A DNA stretch of 64,000 nt from Streptomyces sp. PR69 (GCF_026420845.1 NZ_JAOWCB010000014.1:1-64000); one strand, 5' to 3'. Shown: positions 1 through 8,432, counted from the first letter of the stretch. A program made the numbers and translations. The notes: a model not told the origin generated them from the sequence alone.

Positions 1-2387
1 TCGTCGCTGCGGCCGCCGATCCCGCCGAAGTTCCCGCCGAAGTCGAAGCCGCCGCCGTTTCCGCCGCGGCTTCCGTTTCCGTTGCCGTCGGTGCTTCCGT
101 CCGTGACGCCGCCGTCGCCGCCGGTGCCCCCGCCGTCCGCCGTCCCCTGGGTGCTGCCGCCGATCAGGTCCGGCGGGATGGAGATGCCGGGCCAGGGCGT
201 CTGCCCGCCGTTGTCGCCGTTGCCTCCGTTGTCGGCCCCGCCGCGGCCGTTTCCGTTTCCGCCGCGGCCGTTCCCGTCGCCGGGCTTGTCGTCATCCGGC
301 CGGCCGGGATCGCCGCCCTTCGGGATGTCCGGGATGTGCACGGTGTTGAACGGCGGCGCCTCCTTGCCGTCCAGCGCCCCGCTCATCGCGTCCTTCCAGA
401 TCGGCCCGGGGACCTGACCGCCGAAGACCTTCGCGTGGTAGACGCCGCCGATGGTGATGTTCTCCATCTCCACCTTCTGGGCCGGGTCGCCCACCCACAC
501 CGCACCGGAGAGGTTCGGGGTGTACCCCGCGAACCAGGCGTTCTTCCGGAAGTCCGTCGTACCGGTCTTGCCCGCGCTGTCCCGGCTGGTGAGACCGGCC
601 TGCCGGCCCGTGCCGGAGTCGACCACACCGCGCAGCAGCGTGTTGATGGTGTCGGCGGTCCGCTCGGCCATGGCCTTGGCGCACTTGGTCTCGGGCACCG
701 CCAGGCTCTTGCCGTCCGCCGTGGTGATCGACTCGATGGCGGTCGGGGTGCAGTACGTGCCGCGGTTGGCGAAGGTGGCGTACGCGCCGGCCATGGTCAG
801 CGGGGCGATGCCGGTGGAGCCCAGGGTCAGCGGGGCAGGTGAGACCGGCAGCTTTGCGCCGTTGCCCTGCACCACGCCCAGCTTGTCGGTCATCTCCTCG
901 ACCGGGCACAGCCCGATCTCCTCCACCATCTGCACGAAGTAGGTGTTGACCGACAGGGCCATGGCCTCCTTCAGCGCATAGGGGCCGACCTCCGATGTGT
1001 TCTCGTTCGGGATCTCTTCCTTGCCGAGGTTCTTCCACGGCTTCCCGCTGCATGTGGAGACCTCGTCCGGATAGGGCATCTTGTACGGCGAGGAGTACAC
1101 CTGCGTCGGCGGCTTGCCCTGCTCCAGGGCCGCGGCCGCGACGAACGGCTTGAACGTCGAACCGACCGGGAAGCCGTAGTTCGAGCCGCCCATGGCCTTG
1201 TCGACGGAGTAGTTGATCGTCGTCTCGGTCTTTCCGAAGCCGTACGGGCGGGACTGGCCCATCGCCAGGATCTTGCCGGTCCCCGGCTCGACCATGGTCA
1301 CCGCGGTGGCGACCTCGTCCGACTCGTAGACGTGTTCCTTTATGGCGTTCTGCGCCGCCTGCTGTGCCTGCGGGTCGAGCGTGGTCTTGATCGTCAGACC
1401 GCCGCGGTTCCAGATCTTCGCCCGCTCCTCCCGCGTCTTGCCGAAGACGGGGTCGGACAGGAACACCTCGCGTACGTAATCACAGAAGAAGCCCGCGCCG
1501 TTGACGGCGGTGATGCAGCCGTTCTTGGGCTTGCTGACCTTCAGCCCGAGCGGGCTCTCCTTCGCCCGGTCCGCCTCCGCCTGCGAGATGTTGCCCACGT
1601 CGGCCATGCGCTGCAGCACCACATTGCGGCGCTTGGTGGCCTCCTGGGAGTCATTGACCGGGTCATAGCGGCTCGGCGACTGGACGAGTCCGGCCAGCAG
1701 CGCCGACTCCTCCAGGGTCAGGTCCTTGGCGGACTTGGAGAAGTAGCGGCGGGCGGCGGCCTCGACGCCGTACGCCTGCTGCCCGAAGAAGGTGATGTTC
1801 AGATAGTTCCGCAGGATCCGCTTCTTGCCCAGCTCCTCTTCGACCTGGATCGCGTACTTCAGCTCGCGGATCTTGCGGCCCAGGGTCTGCTGGGTGGCCT
1901 GGGCGACCTTTTCGGGGTCGTCGCCCGCCTCCTCCACGAAGACGTTCTTCACATACTGCTGAGTGAGCGTGGAAGCGCCCTCGGAGACTCCGCCCGACTG
2001 CGCGTTGCGGTTGAGCGCCCGCAGCACGCCCTTCAGGTCGATCGCCCCGTGCTCATAGAAGCGCGCGTCCTCGATCGCGATGATCGCCTTCTGCATATAC
2101 GGGGAGATGTCCTCAAGCTCCACCTCGGTCCGGTCGCGGGAGTACACCGTGGCGATCGGCCCGCCCTGCGCGTCCAGGATCGTGGTGCGCTGGCTCAGCG
2201 GGGGAGTCTTGAGGTTGGCGGGGATCTCGTCGAATCCCTCGACCGTCCCCTTGGCGGCAAGGCCCAGAGCGCCGGCCGCCGGCAGGGCGATGCCCGCCAG
2301 CACGGCTCCCGAGAGCACACTGACACCGAGGAACTTGGCGGCCTGCTGGGTCCCGGTCAGACCACCGCCCGAGCGCTTCTTTGCCAT
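1..2387 (-). CDS. Class A (bifunctional) penicillin-binding protein, 3'-partial
   Basis: This is a membrane-anchored peptidoglycan synthase that polymerises lipid II through a GT51 transglycosylase domain and cross-links stem peptides through a transpeptidase domain. Translation starts at the ATG on 2385-2387 (MAKKRSGGG) and the frame stays open to base 1, so the C-terminus lies outside the window. In order I see one N-terminal hydrophobic segment (about residues 20-45), the GT51 motif EGASTLTQQ near residue 136, then the transpeptidase motifs STFK (catalytic Ser about 410), SVN (about 477) and KTGTT (about 603). From about residue 690 the chain becomes a Gly/Asn/Asp-rich, probably disordered tail (bases 1-310), common in actinobacterial PBPs. 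It is divergent from wblA. The function is secure; which numbered PBP it is cannot be told. Confidence 0.95.
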   Translation of the reverse strand, partial: MAKKRSGGGLTGTQQAAKFLGVSVLSGAVLAGIALPAAGALGLAAKGTVEGFDEIPANLKTPPLSQRTTILDAQGGPIATVYSRDRTEVELEDISPYMQKAIIAIEDARFYEHGAIDLKGVLRALNRNAQSGGVSEGASTLTQQYVKNVFVEEAGDDPEKVAQATQQTLGRKIRELKYAIQVEEELGKKRILRNYLNITFFGQQAYGVEAAARRYFSKSAKDLTLEESALLAGLVQSPSRYDPVNDSQEATKRRNVVLQRMADVGNISQAEADRAKESPLGLKVSKPKNGCITAVNGAGFFCDYVREVFLSDPVFGKTREERAKIWNRGGLTIKTTLDPQAQQAAQNAIKEHVYESDEVATAVTMVEPGTGKILAMGQSRPYGFGKTETTINYSVDKAMGGSNYGFPVGSTFKPFVAAAALEQGKPPTQVYSSPYKMPYPDEVSTCSGKPWKNLGKEEIPNENTSEVGPYALKEAMALSVNTYFVQMVEEIGLCPVEEMTDKLGVVQGNGAKLPVSPAPLTLGSTGIAPLTMAGAYATFANRGTYCTPTAIESITTADGKSLAVPETKCAKAMAERTADTINTLLRGVVDSGTGRQAGLTSRDSAGKTGTTDFRKNAWFAGYTPNLSGAVWVGDPAQKVEMENITIGGVYHAKVFGGQVPGPIWKDAMSGALDGKEAPPFNTVHIPDIPKGGDPGRPDDDKPGDGNGRGGNGNGRGGADNGGNGDNGGQTPWPGISIPPDLIGGSTQGTADGGGTGGDGGVTDGSTDGNGNGSRGGNGGGFDFGGNFGGIGGRSD

Positions 2388-2572
2388 GGGGGCAGCCTAC
2401 GTTCTCATTCGCCGGACAAGGCCGCATGCCTTGGCCTAAGCTGCTCTCAGCTGTCACAGCGGTGCGTTTTTGTATCAGAGATGTGACAGAGACCCCGCCC
2501 TTTTCACCCATGCTTCACCCATGGGGCCCTGTGGCCGCATGAGGTGTCATGTGCCCGATGAGACGCAAGTGA

Positions 2573-2596
2573 ACTATCCCGCTTTGCCGGAATAGT
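2573..2596. promoter_or_regulatory. Imperfect palindrome in the PBP/wblA divergent intergenic region
   Basis: The divergent intergenic region is about 400 nt (2388-2783). It contains an imperfect inverted repeat, ACTATCCCGC followed by GCCGGAATAGT, separated by three bases. It may be an operator for wblA or the PBP gene, but I know of no regulator with exactly this site. The rest of the intergenic region holds no convincing gene. wblA of Streptomyces is a developmentally regulated gene, so upstream sites are expected. Confidence 0.3.
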
Positions 2597-2783
2597 CACG
2601 CATGCCCCCAGCTCACTCCCCTGGGTGATCTGCCGCGTACCCATAGTCCGTTCGGGCCATTCAAGATTGGGCCCCACGGGGGTGTTGCGCTGTGCCCGCC
2701 TTCCGTAACGTCCTCAACTGGCGGCGGTGAATATGCCGCTGCCGCCGTGGGGGAGCCTCGATTCGGGAGAGGACGGCGCCGGC

Positions 2784-3128
2784 ATGGGCTGGGTAACCGA
2801 CTGGAGTGCGCAGGCTGCCTGCCGCACTACCGATCCGGATGAACTGTTCGTACAAGGGGCAGCGCAGAACAGGGCCAAGGCGGTGTGCACCGGATGCCCG
2901 GTGCGGACCGAGTGTCTGGCCGATGCGCTCGACAACCGCGTGGAGTTCGGCGTGTGGGGCGGAATGACCGAGCGGGAGCGGCGTGCGCTGCTGCGCAGGC
3001 GGCCCACCGTCACCTCGTGGCGGAGACTGCTCGAAACCGCGCGCACAGAGTACGAACGCAGCGCGGGCATTCTGCCTGCGGGCCTCGACGACGACGAGAC
3101 ATACGAGACTTACGCGGCAGTGGGATAG
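2784..3128 (+). CDS. wblA: WhiB-like iron-sulfur regulator WblA
   Basis: This small redox-sensing transcription factor carries a [4Fe-4S] cluster bound by four cysteines, here C13, C35, C38 and C44 (C-x21-C-x2-C-x5-C). The WhiB signature GVWGG follows at residues 56-60 and a basic DNA-binding stretch (ERERRALLRRR) after it. The 114-residue length agrees with Streptomyces WblA. In that genus WblA is a pleiotropic regulator that promotes sporulation and represses antibiotic production. I chose the ATG at 2784 (MGWVTDW), which has GGGAGAGGA about 10 nt upstream; in-frame GTG 2727 and ATG 2733 lie further up but lack a good ribosome-binding site. The neighbouring ArsA-type ATPase pair downstream, in opposite orientation, is the usual Streptomyces arrangement. 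Confidence 0.93.
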   Translation: MGWVTDWSAQAACRTTDPDELFVQGAAQNRAKAVCTGCPVRTECLADALDNRVEFGVWGGMTERERRALLRRRPTVTSWRRLLETARTEYERSAGILPAGLDDDETYETYAAVG

Positions 3129-3190
3129 GCCGACAGGCAGGGCGACGCGCAGAGTGACGCGCAGGTCTGCATCCACGGTCGATGGGTACG

Positions 3191-3209
3191 TCTGTCGTTC
3201 GACGACAGA
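3191..3209. terminator. Stem-loop between convergent wblA and ArsA-like genes
   Basis: An 8-bp perfect stem (TCTGTCGT / ACGACAGA) with a 3-nt loop lies 63 nt after the wblA stop and 25 nt from the end of the convergent ATPase gene. There is no T tract. A role as a bidirectional terminator is inferred from position only. Confidence 0.45.
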
Positions 3210-3233
3210 TGTCAACGACGTCAACGGCAGACG

Positions 3234-4592
3234 TCAGCGACGGTCGTTCGCGGCGAGACGGTCGCCGATGGCCCGTAGCCCCGCGAGATCGTGTACGTCT
3301 CCGGGCAAGGCGGCGACCTCCGCCACGGCCACCTCGGGGTGGAGCGCGGTGAAGCGGTCGCGTGTGCGCTGCTCCCGGGCCAGCACCTGCATACGCTCGG
3401 CGTGCAGCCGCAGCAGACCCGCGGTCAGTTCTTCCGCCGAGTGAGCGTCGGCAGCGGCGGAGGGGGATTCGGGAGAGGGAGAGGCGCCCGCCGCGTCGTA
3501 CAGCCTAGGTGCGTCGTGTGCATCGTCGGGGTCGTGAACGATGTCACGAACACCAGTCTTCCCGGTCATATGATCCACAATGCGGCCCTCATCAAGATTT
3601 TCTGCCGCCGCCAGCGCCCGCTCGGCCGACAGCCGCGCCGCACCGCTGCCGTGCACCCGGTTCAGCACCAGCCCGGCCAGCGGCATCTCCTCCGCCGCCA
3701 GCCGTTCGACGAAGTACGCGGCCTCCCGCAGAGCGTCCCGCTCCGGCGCCGCGACCACCAGGAAGGCCGTGCCCGGAGCCTGGAGCAGCCGGTATGTGGC
3801 GTCCGCGCGGGTCCGGAAGCCTCCGAACATCGTGTCCATCGCCGCCACGAACGTCTGCACGTCGCGCAGCAGCTGACCCCCCAGCAGCTTCCCCAGCGTC
3901 CCCGTCATCATCGACATGCCGACATTGAGGAACTTCATGCCGGCCCGGCCGCCCACCTTCGCCGGGGCCATCAGCAGCTTGATGAACTTCCCGTCAAGGA
4001 AGGAACCGAGCCGCTTGGGCGCGTCGAGGAAGTCCAGCGCCGAACGCGACGGCGGAGTGTCGACGACGATCAGATCCCACTCGTCCCGCGCCCGCAGCTG
4101 ACCCAGCTTCTCCATCGCCATGTACTCCTGCGTACCGGCGAAACCAGCCGACAGGGACTGGTAGAAGGGGTTCTCCAGGATCGCCCGCGCCCGCTCCGGG
4201 TCCGCATGCGCCTCGACGATCTCGTCGAAGGTGCGCTTCATGTCGAGCATCATCGCGTGCAGTTCGCCACGGCCCGCCGGGTCCTCGATGCCCTCGACCC
4301 GGCGCGGGACGTTGTCCAGCTGGTCGATGCCCATCGACTGGGCGAGCCTGCGCGCAGGGTCGATGGTGAGGACGACCGCCCTGCGGCCGCGCTCCGCCGC
4401 CCGTACGCCGAGGGCCGCAGCGGTCGTCGTCTTGCCGACGCCGCCCGCGCCGCAGCAGACGATGATGCGGGTGGCCGGGTCGTCGATGAGCGGATCGATC
4501 TGCAGGGAGGGCGGCGCGTCCAGGGCGTCGGCGGCGTCCAGGACGCCGCTGTGACTGTCCCGGGGCGCTCGGGACGGCGAATGCAGCGTCAT
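3234..4592 (-). CDS. ArsA/Get3-like anion-transporting ATPase, second of pair
   Basis: This is a member of the ArsA/Get3 branch of SIMIBI P-loop ATPases, which form dimers and couple ATP hydrolysis to oxyanion export (ArsA) or tail-anchored protein delivery (Get3). The Walker A/deviant P-loop GAGGVGKT is at residues 48-55, followed by LTIDPARRLAQSMG (switch I region) and VVDTPPSRSALDFLD (switch II). The 452-residue protein has a non-conserved acidic, Ser/Pro-rich insertion around residues 355-385. Its start overlaps the stop of the upstream gene by 4 nt (ATGA, 4589-4592), so the two are translationally coupled. There is no ArsB or ArsR gene nearby, so an arsenite role is doubtful. The real client is unknown. 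Confidence 0.88.
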   Translation of the reverse strand: MTLHSPSRAPRDSHSGVLDAADALDAPPSLQIDPLIDDPATRIIVCCGAGGVGKTTTAAALGVRAAERGRRAVVLTIDPARRLAQSMGIDQLDNVPRRVEGIEDPAGRGELHAMMLDMKRTFDEIVEAHADPERARAILENPFYQSLSAGFAGTQEYMAMEKLGQLRARDEWDLIVVDTPPSRSALDFLDAPKRLGSFLDGKFIKLLMAPAKVGGRAGMKFLNVGMSMMTGTLGKLLGGQLLRDVQTFVAAMDTMFGGFRTRADATYRLLQAPGTAFLVVAAPERDALREAAYFVERLAAEEMPLAGLVLNRVHGSGAARLSAERALAAAENLDEGRIVDHMTGKTGVRDIVHDPDDAHDAPRLYDAAGASPSPESPSAAADAHSAEELTAGLLRLHAERMQVLAREQRTRDRFTALHPEVAVAEVAALPGDVHDLAGLRAIGDRLAANDRR

Positions 4593-5674
4593 GACCCGGC
4601 CGCTCCTTGTTTCCGCAGATCCTTCGCCAGGCGGTAGAGCCCCGCCAGGTCGACTCCCTCGCTCAGCAGAGGCAGTTCGTATGAGTCCAGCTCCAGCCGG
4701 CGGAGCGCCGCGCGCTGCTCGCGCTCAAGCTCGACGCGCTGCGCGTGCTCCGCGGCCTGCTCCAGCAGCGGATCGACAAGACTCGCCACGCCCGTACCCA
4801 TGCCCGTACCCATGCCCGTATCCACGCAAGTGCCCATGCCCATGCCCATGCCTGCGCCTTTGCCCTCGCCCGGGCCGCCTGCCGTGCCCGCGCCGCCCAG
4901 GCCCCCCGCGCCGCCCAGGCCCGCGGCGGCCAGCACCCGGGCGATCTCGTCACGCCGGCCGTCGGCGGCGCTGCGCACCGCCTCCTCGTCGAGGAGATGC
5001 GGCCGGACCATGTTCACGATCACCTTGCCGGCGGGCAGCCCCGCCTCGCGCAGCTCGGCGACCCCGTCCGCGGTCTCCTGGACCGGCATCTCCTCCAGCA
5101 GCGTCACCAGATGCACCGCCGTCTGCGGGGACTTGAGGACCCGCATCACCGCCTGCGCCTGATTGTGTATCGGGCCGATCCTCGCCAGCCCCGCCACCTC
5201 GTCGTTGACGTTCAGAAACCGGGTGATGCGGCCCGTGGGCGGAGCGTCCATGACCACGTAGTCGTACGCGTACCGGCCCAGCTTGTCCCGGCGGCGCACC
5301 GCCTCGCAGGCCTTGCCGGTCAGCAGCACATCGCGCACGCCGGGTGCGATGGTCGTCGCGAAGTCGATCGCGCCCAGCTTCTTCAGCGCCCGGCCCGCGC
5401 CGCCGAGCTTGTAGAACATCTGGAGATAGTCGAGGAGCGCCCGCTCGGCGTCGATGGCCAGGGCGAAGACTTCGCCGCCTCCGGAGGAGACGGCGATCTT
5501 GCGTTCCTCATAGGGCAACGCCTCGGTCTCGAAGAGCTGGGCGATGCCCTGCCTGCCCTCCACCTCGACGAGGAGAGTCCGCTTTCCCTCGGTCGCGAGG
5601 GCGAGCGCGAGGGCGGCGGCGACCGTCGTCTTACCGGTACCGCCCTTGCCGCTGACGACCTGGAGCCTGCTCAC
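4589..5674 (-). CDS. ArsA/Get3-like anion-transporting ATPase, first of pair
   Basis: This is the first gene of a coupled ATPase pair. The P-loop KGGTGKTT is at residues 10-17 and the switch II motif VVMDAPPTGRITRFLN lies near residue 145. The two proteins probably form a heterodimer or act on a shared substrate; this is inference from the 4-nt overlap and shared family. The chain contains a striking low-complexity linker at about residues 255-295 (bases 4791-4880), rich in GMG/GMGTG units and encoded by 6- and 12-bp direct repeats. A C-terminal helix-rich part ending at YRLAKDLRKQGAAGS follows. The linker looks like a strain-level repeat expansion rather than a domain. The genes lie next to wblA, as in other Streptomyces. 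Confidence 0.87.
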   Translation of the reverse strand: MSRLQVVSGKGGTGKTTVAAALALALATEGKRTLLVEVEGRQGIAQLFETEALPYEERKIAVSSGGGEVFALAIDAERALLDYLQMFYKLGGAGRALKKLGAIDFATTIAPGVRDVLLTGKACEAVRRRDKLGRYAYDYVVMDAPPTGRITRFLNVNDEVAGLARIGPIHNQAQAVMRVLKSPQTAVHLVTLLEEMPVQETADGVAELREAGLPAGKVIVNMVRPHLLDEEAVRSAADGRRDEIARVLAAAGLGGAGGLGGAGTAGGPGEGKGAGMGMGMGTCVDTGMGTGMGTGVASLVDPLLEQAAEHAQRVELEREQRAALRRLELDSYELPLLSEGVDLAGLYRLAKDLRKQGAAGS

Positions 5675-5744
5675 GCATTCGAGCCTAACCAGTCGGGCCG
5701 CGGCCTACGCACGAGGCTGTCGGTCGGCGCCAGCGCGCTGCGGA

Positions 5745-5757
5745 TACAGTCGGCTCC
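5745..5757 (+). promoter_or_regulatory. -10 element for leaderless transcript of the DUF4177 gene
   Basis: TACAGT (5745-5750) fits the TAnnnT consensus of Streptomyces -10 boxes. It ends 7 nt before the ATG at 5758, and no Shine-Dalgarno sequence is present. This spacing predicts transcription starting at the A of the start codon. Confidence 0.55.
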
Positions 5758-5919
5758 ATGACCAAGTGGGAGTACGCCACTGTGCCGCTGTTGGTACACG
5801 CGACAAAGCAGATTCTGGACACCTGGGGCGAGGACGGCTGGGAGCTCGTCCAGGTCGTGCCCGGCCCGAACAACCCCGAGCAGCTTGTGGCCTATCTCAA
5901 GCGGGAGAAGTCCTCATGA
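5758..5919 (+). CDS. DUF4177 family small protein
   Basis: The 53-residue protein begins MTKWEYATVPLL and contains the hallmark LxxWGxxGWELVQVVP (residues about 19-34), typical of the DUF4177 fold, a small alpha/beta protein of unknown function. The stop overlaps the start of the downstream RidA gene (ATGA at 5916-5919), so the two are translationally coupled. In Streptomyces this pair is a conserved unit, which suggests a shared role, but none is established. It is probably translated from a leaderless mRNA (see the -10 element immediately upstream). Confidence 0.85.
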   Translation: MTKWEYATVPLLVHATKQILDTWGEDGWELVQVVPGPNNPEQLVAYLKREKSS

Positions 5920-6383
5920 GCGCCGTGGAGGCCAGGCTTGCCGAGCTGGGGCTGACGCTGCCGGAGGTGGTGCCTCCGCTGGCCGCGTACCAGCCGGCCG
6001 TGCAGTCGGGGCCGTATGTCTACACCGCGGGCCAGCTTCCGATGGTGGAGGGCAAGCTCCCGGTCACCGGCAAGGTGGGCGCCGAAGTCACCCCTGAGGA
6101 GGCCAAGGAGCTGGCGCGCACCTGTGCGCTGAACGCCCTGGCCGCCGTGAAGTCGGTGGCCGGCGATCTGGACCGGATCGCGCGGATCGTCAAGGTCGTC
6201 GGCTTCGTCGCCTCGGCCGCGGACTTCACCGGGCAGCCGGCGGTGCTCAACGGCGCCAGCGAGCTGCTGGGCGAGGTGCTCGGCGACAAGGGCGTGCACG
6301 CGCGCAGCGCGGTGGGCGTCGCCGTGCTGCCGCTGGACGCGCCGGTGGAGGTCGAGATCCAGGTGGAGCTGGTCCAGGGCTGA
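5916..6383 (+). CDS. RidA family (YjgF/YER057c/UK114) protein
   Basis: RidA proteins are trimeric enzymes that hydrolyse reactive enamine/imine intermediates produced by PLP enzymes. This 155-residue member shows the family pattern: GPYVYTAGQLPMVEGKLP near residues 31-48, the helix ELARTCALNALAAVKSVAGDLDRI, then the GVAVLPLDAPVEVEIQVELV C-terminal strand that normally carries the active-site region. The conserved Arg-x-x-Val-(Gly/Ala)-Val pattern is present as HARSAVGVAVLPL. The length is longer than the 125-135 residues of canonical RidA because of an N-terminal extension. It is coupled by an ATGA overlap to the DUF4177 gene. Substrate is unknown. Confidence 0.9.
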   Translation: MSAVEARLAELGLTLPEVVPPLAAYQPAVQSGPYVYTAGQLPMVEGKLPVTGKVGAEVTPEEAKELARTCALNALAAVKSVAGDLDRIARIVKVVGFVASAADFTGQPAVLNGASELLGEVLGDKGVHARSAVGVAVLPLDAPVEVEIQVELVQG

Positions 6384-6408
6384 CCTCGAACATCCCGGTG
6401 ATTGCGCA

Positions 6409-6420
6409 TAGCATCCGGTC
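6409..6420 (+). promoter_or_regulatory. -10 element for leaderless NUDIX transcript
   Basis: TAGCAT at 6409-6414 ends 6 nt before the ATG at 6421 and there is no ribosome-binding site. The arrangement predicts an internal promoter giving a leaderless mRNA for the NUDIX and following metallo-hydrolase genes. Confidence 0.5.
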
Positions 6421-7371
6421 ATGTCCAATGGTCAGTGGTACCCACCCGAATGGCCCGACCGGATCCGGGCTCTCGCTTCCGGTGAGCTGACGCCCGTCGC
6501 CCCGAAGCGGGCCGCGACGGTGATGCTGCTGCGCGACACGCCCGACGGCGGCCCCGCCGTGCATATGCTGCGCCGACGCGCCTCCATGGCTTTCGCCGGA
6601 GGCGCGTACGCATATCCGGGCGGCGGGGTCGACCCGCGGGACGACCGGCCGGTCCGGTGGGCAGGCCCCTCCCTGGAGCGCTGGGCCGCCAGACTCGGCG
6701 TGGACGACACGGCGTCCGCGCAGGCCATCGTGTGCGCGGCGGTTCGGGAGACGTACGAGGAGGCGGGCGTGCTGCTCGCGGGCCGTACGCCGGACACGGT
6801 CGTCGGGGCCGTCGGAACCGCCGTCGAGGGTGCGGACGGGGGCACGGGCGACGGCGCGGGCACGGGCGAGGGCGCGGGCTGGGAGGCCGACCGGCAGGCG
6901 CTCGTCGACCGCGCACTGTCCTTCGCGGAGTTCCTCGACCGCCGCGGACTGGTGCTGCGCTCCGATCTGCTGGGCGCGTGGGCACGCTGGATCACCCCGG
7001 AGTTCGAACCGCGCCGTTACGACACCTGGTTCTTCGTCGCCGTCCTCCCGCAGGGGCAGCAGGCCCGCAATGCCTCCACCGAAGCCGACCGCACGGTGTG
7101 GATCCGGCCCGCGGACGCGGCCGCCGGCTATGACAAGGGCGAACTGCTGATGATGCCCCCGACGATCTCCACGCTGCGGGCGCTGACGGCGTTCCCGACG
7201 GCCGGGGCGGCCCTCGCGGCCGCGGGGGAGCAGGACCTCACTCCCGTACTCGCGCAGGCCAGACTGGTGGAGGGGGAGATCGTCCTCAGCTGGCCCGGGC
7301 ATGAGGAGTTCACCAAGAGGATCGAGCCGGCGGGCCCGGAGCGGCCGGCGGAAGGCGGGGAAGACCGATGA
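6421..7371 (+). CDS. NUDIX hydrolase domain protein
   Basis: This 316-residue protein has a NUDIX-type fold. It has an R-x-R-x-x-MAFAGGAYAYPGGGVDPRDD segment (about residues 48-71) and a NUDIX-box-like helix AIVCAAVRETYEEAGVLLAG (about 101-121), in which the REtYEEAG core carries the metal-binding glutamates. The box is split from its glycine-rich part by about 30 residues, as in human NUDT19/RP2p-like members that cleave CoA derivatives. A Gly/Asp/Thr/Ala low-complexity loop (about residues 135-155) interrupts the middle. The stop overlaps the start of the metallo-beta-lactamase-fold gene by 4 nt (7368-7371), so the two are coupled. Substrate specificity is inferred only. Confidence 0.85.
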   Translation: MSNGQWYPPEWPDRIRALASGELTPVAPKRAATVMLLRDTPDGGPAVHMLRRRASMAFAGGAYAYPGGGVDPRDDRPVRWAGPSLERWAARLGVDDTASAQAIVCAAVRETYEEAGVLLAGRTPDTVVGAVGTAVEGADGGTGDGAGTGEGAGWEADRQALVDRALSFAEFLDRRGLVLRSDLLGAWARWITPEFEPRRYDTWFFVAVLPQGQQARNASTEADRTVWIRPADAAAGYDKGELLMMPPTISTLRALTAFPTAGAALAAAGEQDLTPVLAQARLVEGEIVLSWPGHEEFTKRIEPAGPERPAEGGEDR

Positions 7372-8198
7372 CGGACGCAGCCGCACTGCCGGGGCAGCCG
7401 CGCGGCGGGGTGCTCTCCGGCCCCGCCACCGCCCGCGCCGTCAACGTCCTCGCGCCGAATCCGTCCGCCATGACGCTGGACGGCACCAACACCTGGATCG
7501 TGTCGGAGCCGGACTCCGCCCTCGCGGTCGTCATCGACCCGGGGCCACTCGACGAAGGCCATCTCCAGACGGTCGTGTCCACCGCGGAGAAGGCGGGCAA
7601 ACGCATCGCGCTGACCCTCCTCACCCATGGCCATCCCGACCACGCGGAGGGTGCGGCGCGGTTCGCCGAGCTGACCGGCACGGCGGTGCGCGCGCTCGAC
7701 CCGGCGCTCCGGCTGGGCGACGAGGGGCTCGCGGCCGGCGATGTGATCACGGTGGGCGGGCTGGAGCTGCGGGCCGTGCCGACGCCCGGGCACACCGCCG
7801 ACTCGCTCTGCTTCCATCTGCCCGCGGACCAGGCCGTGCTGACGGGGGATACGATCCTCGGCCGGGGCACGACCGTCGTCGCCCATCCGGACGGACGCCT
7901 CGGCGACTACCTCGACTCCCTCAGAAGGCTGCGCTCGCTGACCGTGGACGACGGGGTGCATACGGTGCTGCCGGGCCACGGACCCGTACTCGAAGACGCC
8001 CAGGGCGCCGTCGACTTCTATCTCGCCCACCGCGCCAGCCGGCTCGCCCAGGTGGAGACGGCCGTCGAGAACGGCCATCGCACGGCTCCCGAGGTCGTGG
8101 CCCATGTGTACGCGGATGTGGACAGGTCCCTGTGGCCGGCCGCCGAGCTGTCGGTGCGGGCGCAGCTGGACTATCTGCGGGAGCACGGACTGATCTGA
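7368..8198 (+). CDS. Metallo-beta-lactamase fold hydrolase (LACTB2-like)
   Basis: This zinc-dependent hydrolase of 276 residues shows all MBL motifs: THGHPDHAEG (metal-binding H-x-H-x-D-H), PTPGHTADSLCF, LTGDTILGRGT (bridging Asp) and the final LPGHGPVL His. Past about residue 210 there is the winged C-terminal helix set (RLAQVETAV, ELSVRAQLDYLREHGL) typical of LACTB2-like enzymes, some of which are single-strand RNA endonucleases. It is coupled to the upstream NUDIX gene by a 4-nt overlap. It is followed by a strong stem-loop shared with the convergent crp gene. RNase or thioester hydrolase activity would both fit; the sequence does not decide. Confidence 0.88.
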   Translation: MTDAAALPGQPRGGVLSGPATARAVNVLAPNPSAMTLDGTNTWIVSEPDSALAVVIDPGPLDEGHLQTVVSTAEKAGKRIALTLLTHGHPDHAEGAARFAELTGTAVRALDPALRLGDEGLAAGDVITVGGLELRAVPTPGHTADSLCFHLPADQAVLTGDTILGRGTTVVAHPDGRLGDYLDSLRRLRSLTVDDGVHTVLPGHGPVLEDAQGAVDFYLAHRASRLAQVETAVENGHRTAPEVVAHVYADVDRSLWPAAELSVRAQLDYLREHGLI

Positions 8199-8283
8199 CG
8201 GGCGCACGCCCTGATCTGAGCGGAGGCTGGCCGTCATCGCCTGTCGCCGCGATCGTCTGAGACGGCGGCACACGGCAGAACGA

Positions 8284-8315
8284 GGGGCCGCCCTGGCTTC
8301 GGCCCGGGCGGCCCC
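8284..8315. terminator. Strong bidirectional stem-loop between MBL gene and crp
   Basis: A perfect 10-bp stem, GGGGCCGCCC (8284-8293) and GGGCGGCCCC (8306-8315), closes a 12-nt loop about 85 nt after the MBL stop. It lies between convergent genes and is most likely a shared terminator. It has no T tract, as usual in Streptomyces. Confidence 0.75.
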
Positions 8316-8393
8316 CGCTCGTATCTGCGTTACGCGTACGCGGCCGGCGTGTGTGCTCAGCGGCGGGCGTGCTCGGCGGATGCGCTCACCGCC

Positions 8394-8432
8394 TGTGCTC
8401 AGCGGGTGTGCTCAGCGGGTGTGCTCAGCGCG
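8394..8432. repeat. 13-bp tandem repeat spanning the crp stop codon
   Basis: Three head-to-tail copies of TGTGCTCAGCGGG (8394-8406, 8407-8419, 8420-8432; the last ends in CG). Degenerate copies extend upstream to about 8350. On the minus strand each copy contains TGA, and the crp stop codon (8425-8427) lies in the last copy. Confidence 0.8.

Noticed and set aside
292..1053. Long minus-strand frame inside the PBP gene
   Set aside because: It is out of frame with the PBP coding region and consists of Arg/Gly/His-rich shadow sequence produced by high G+C; no domain is visible.
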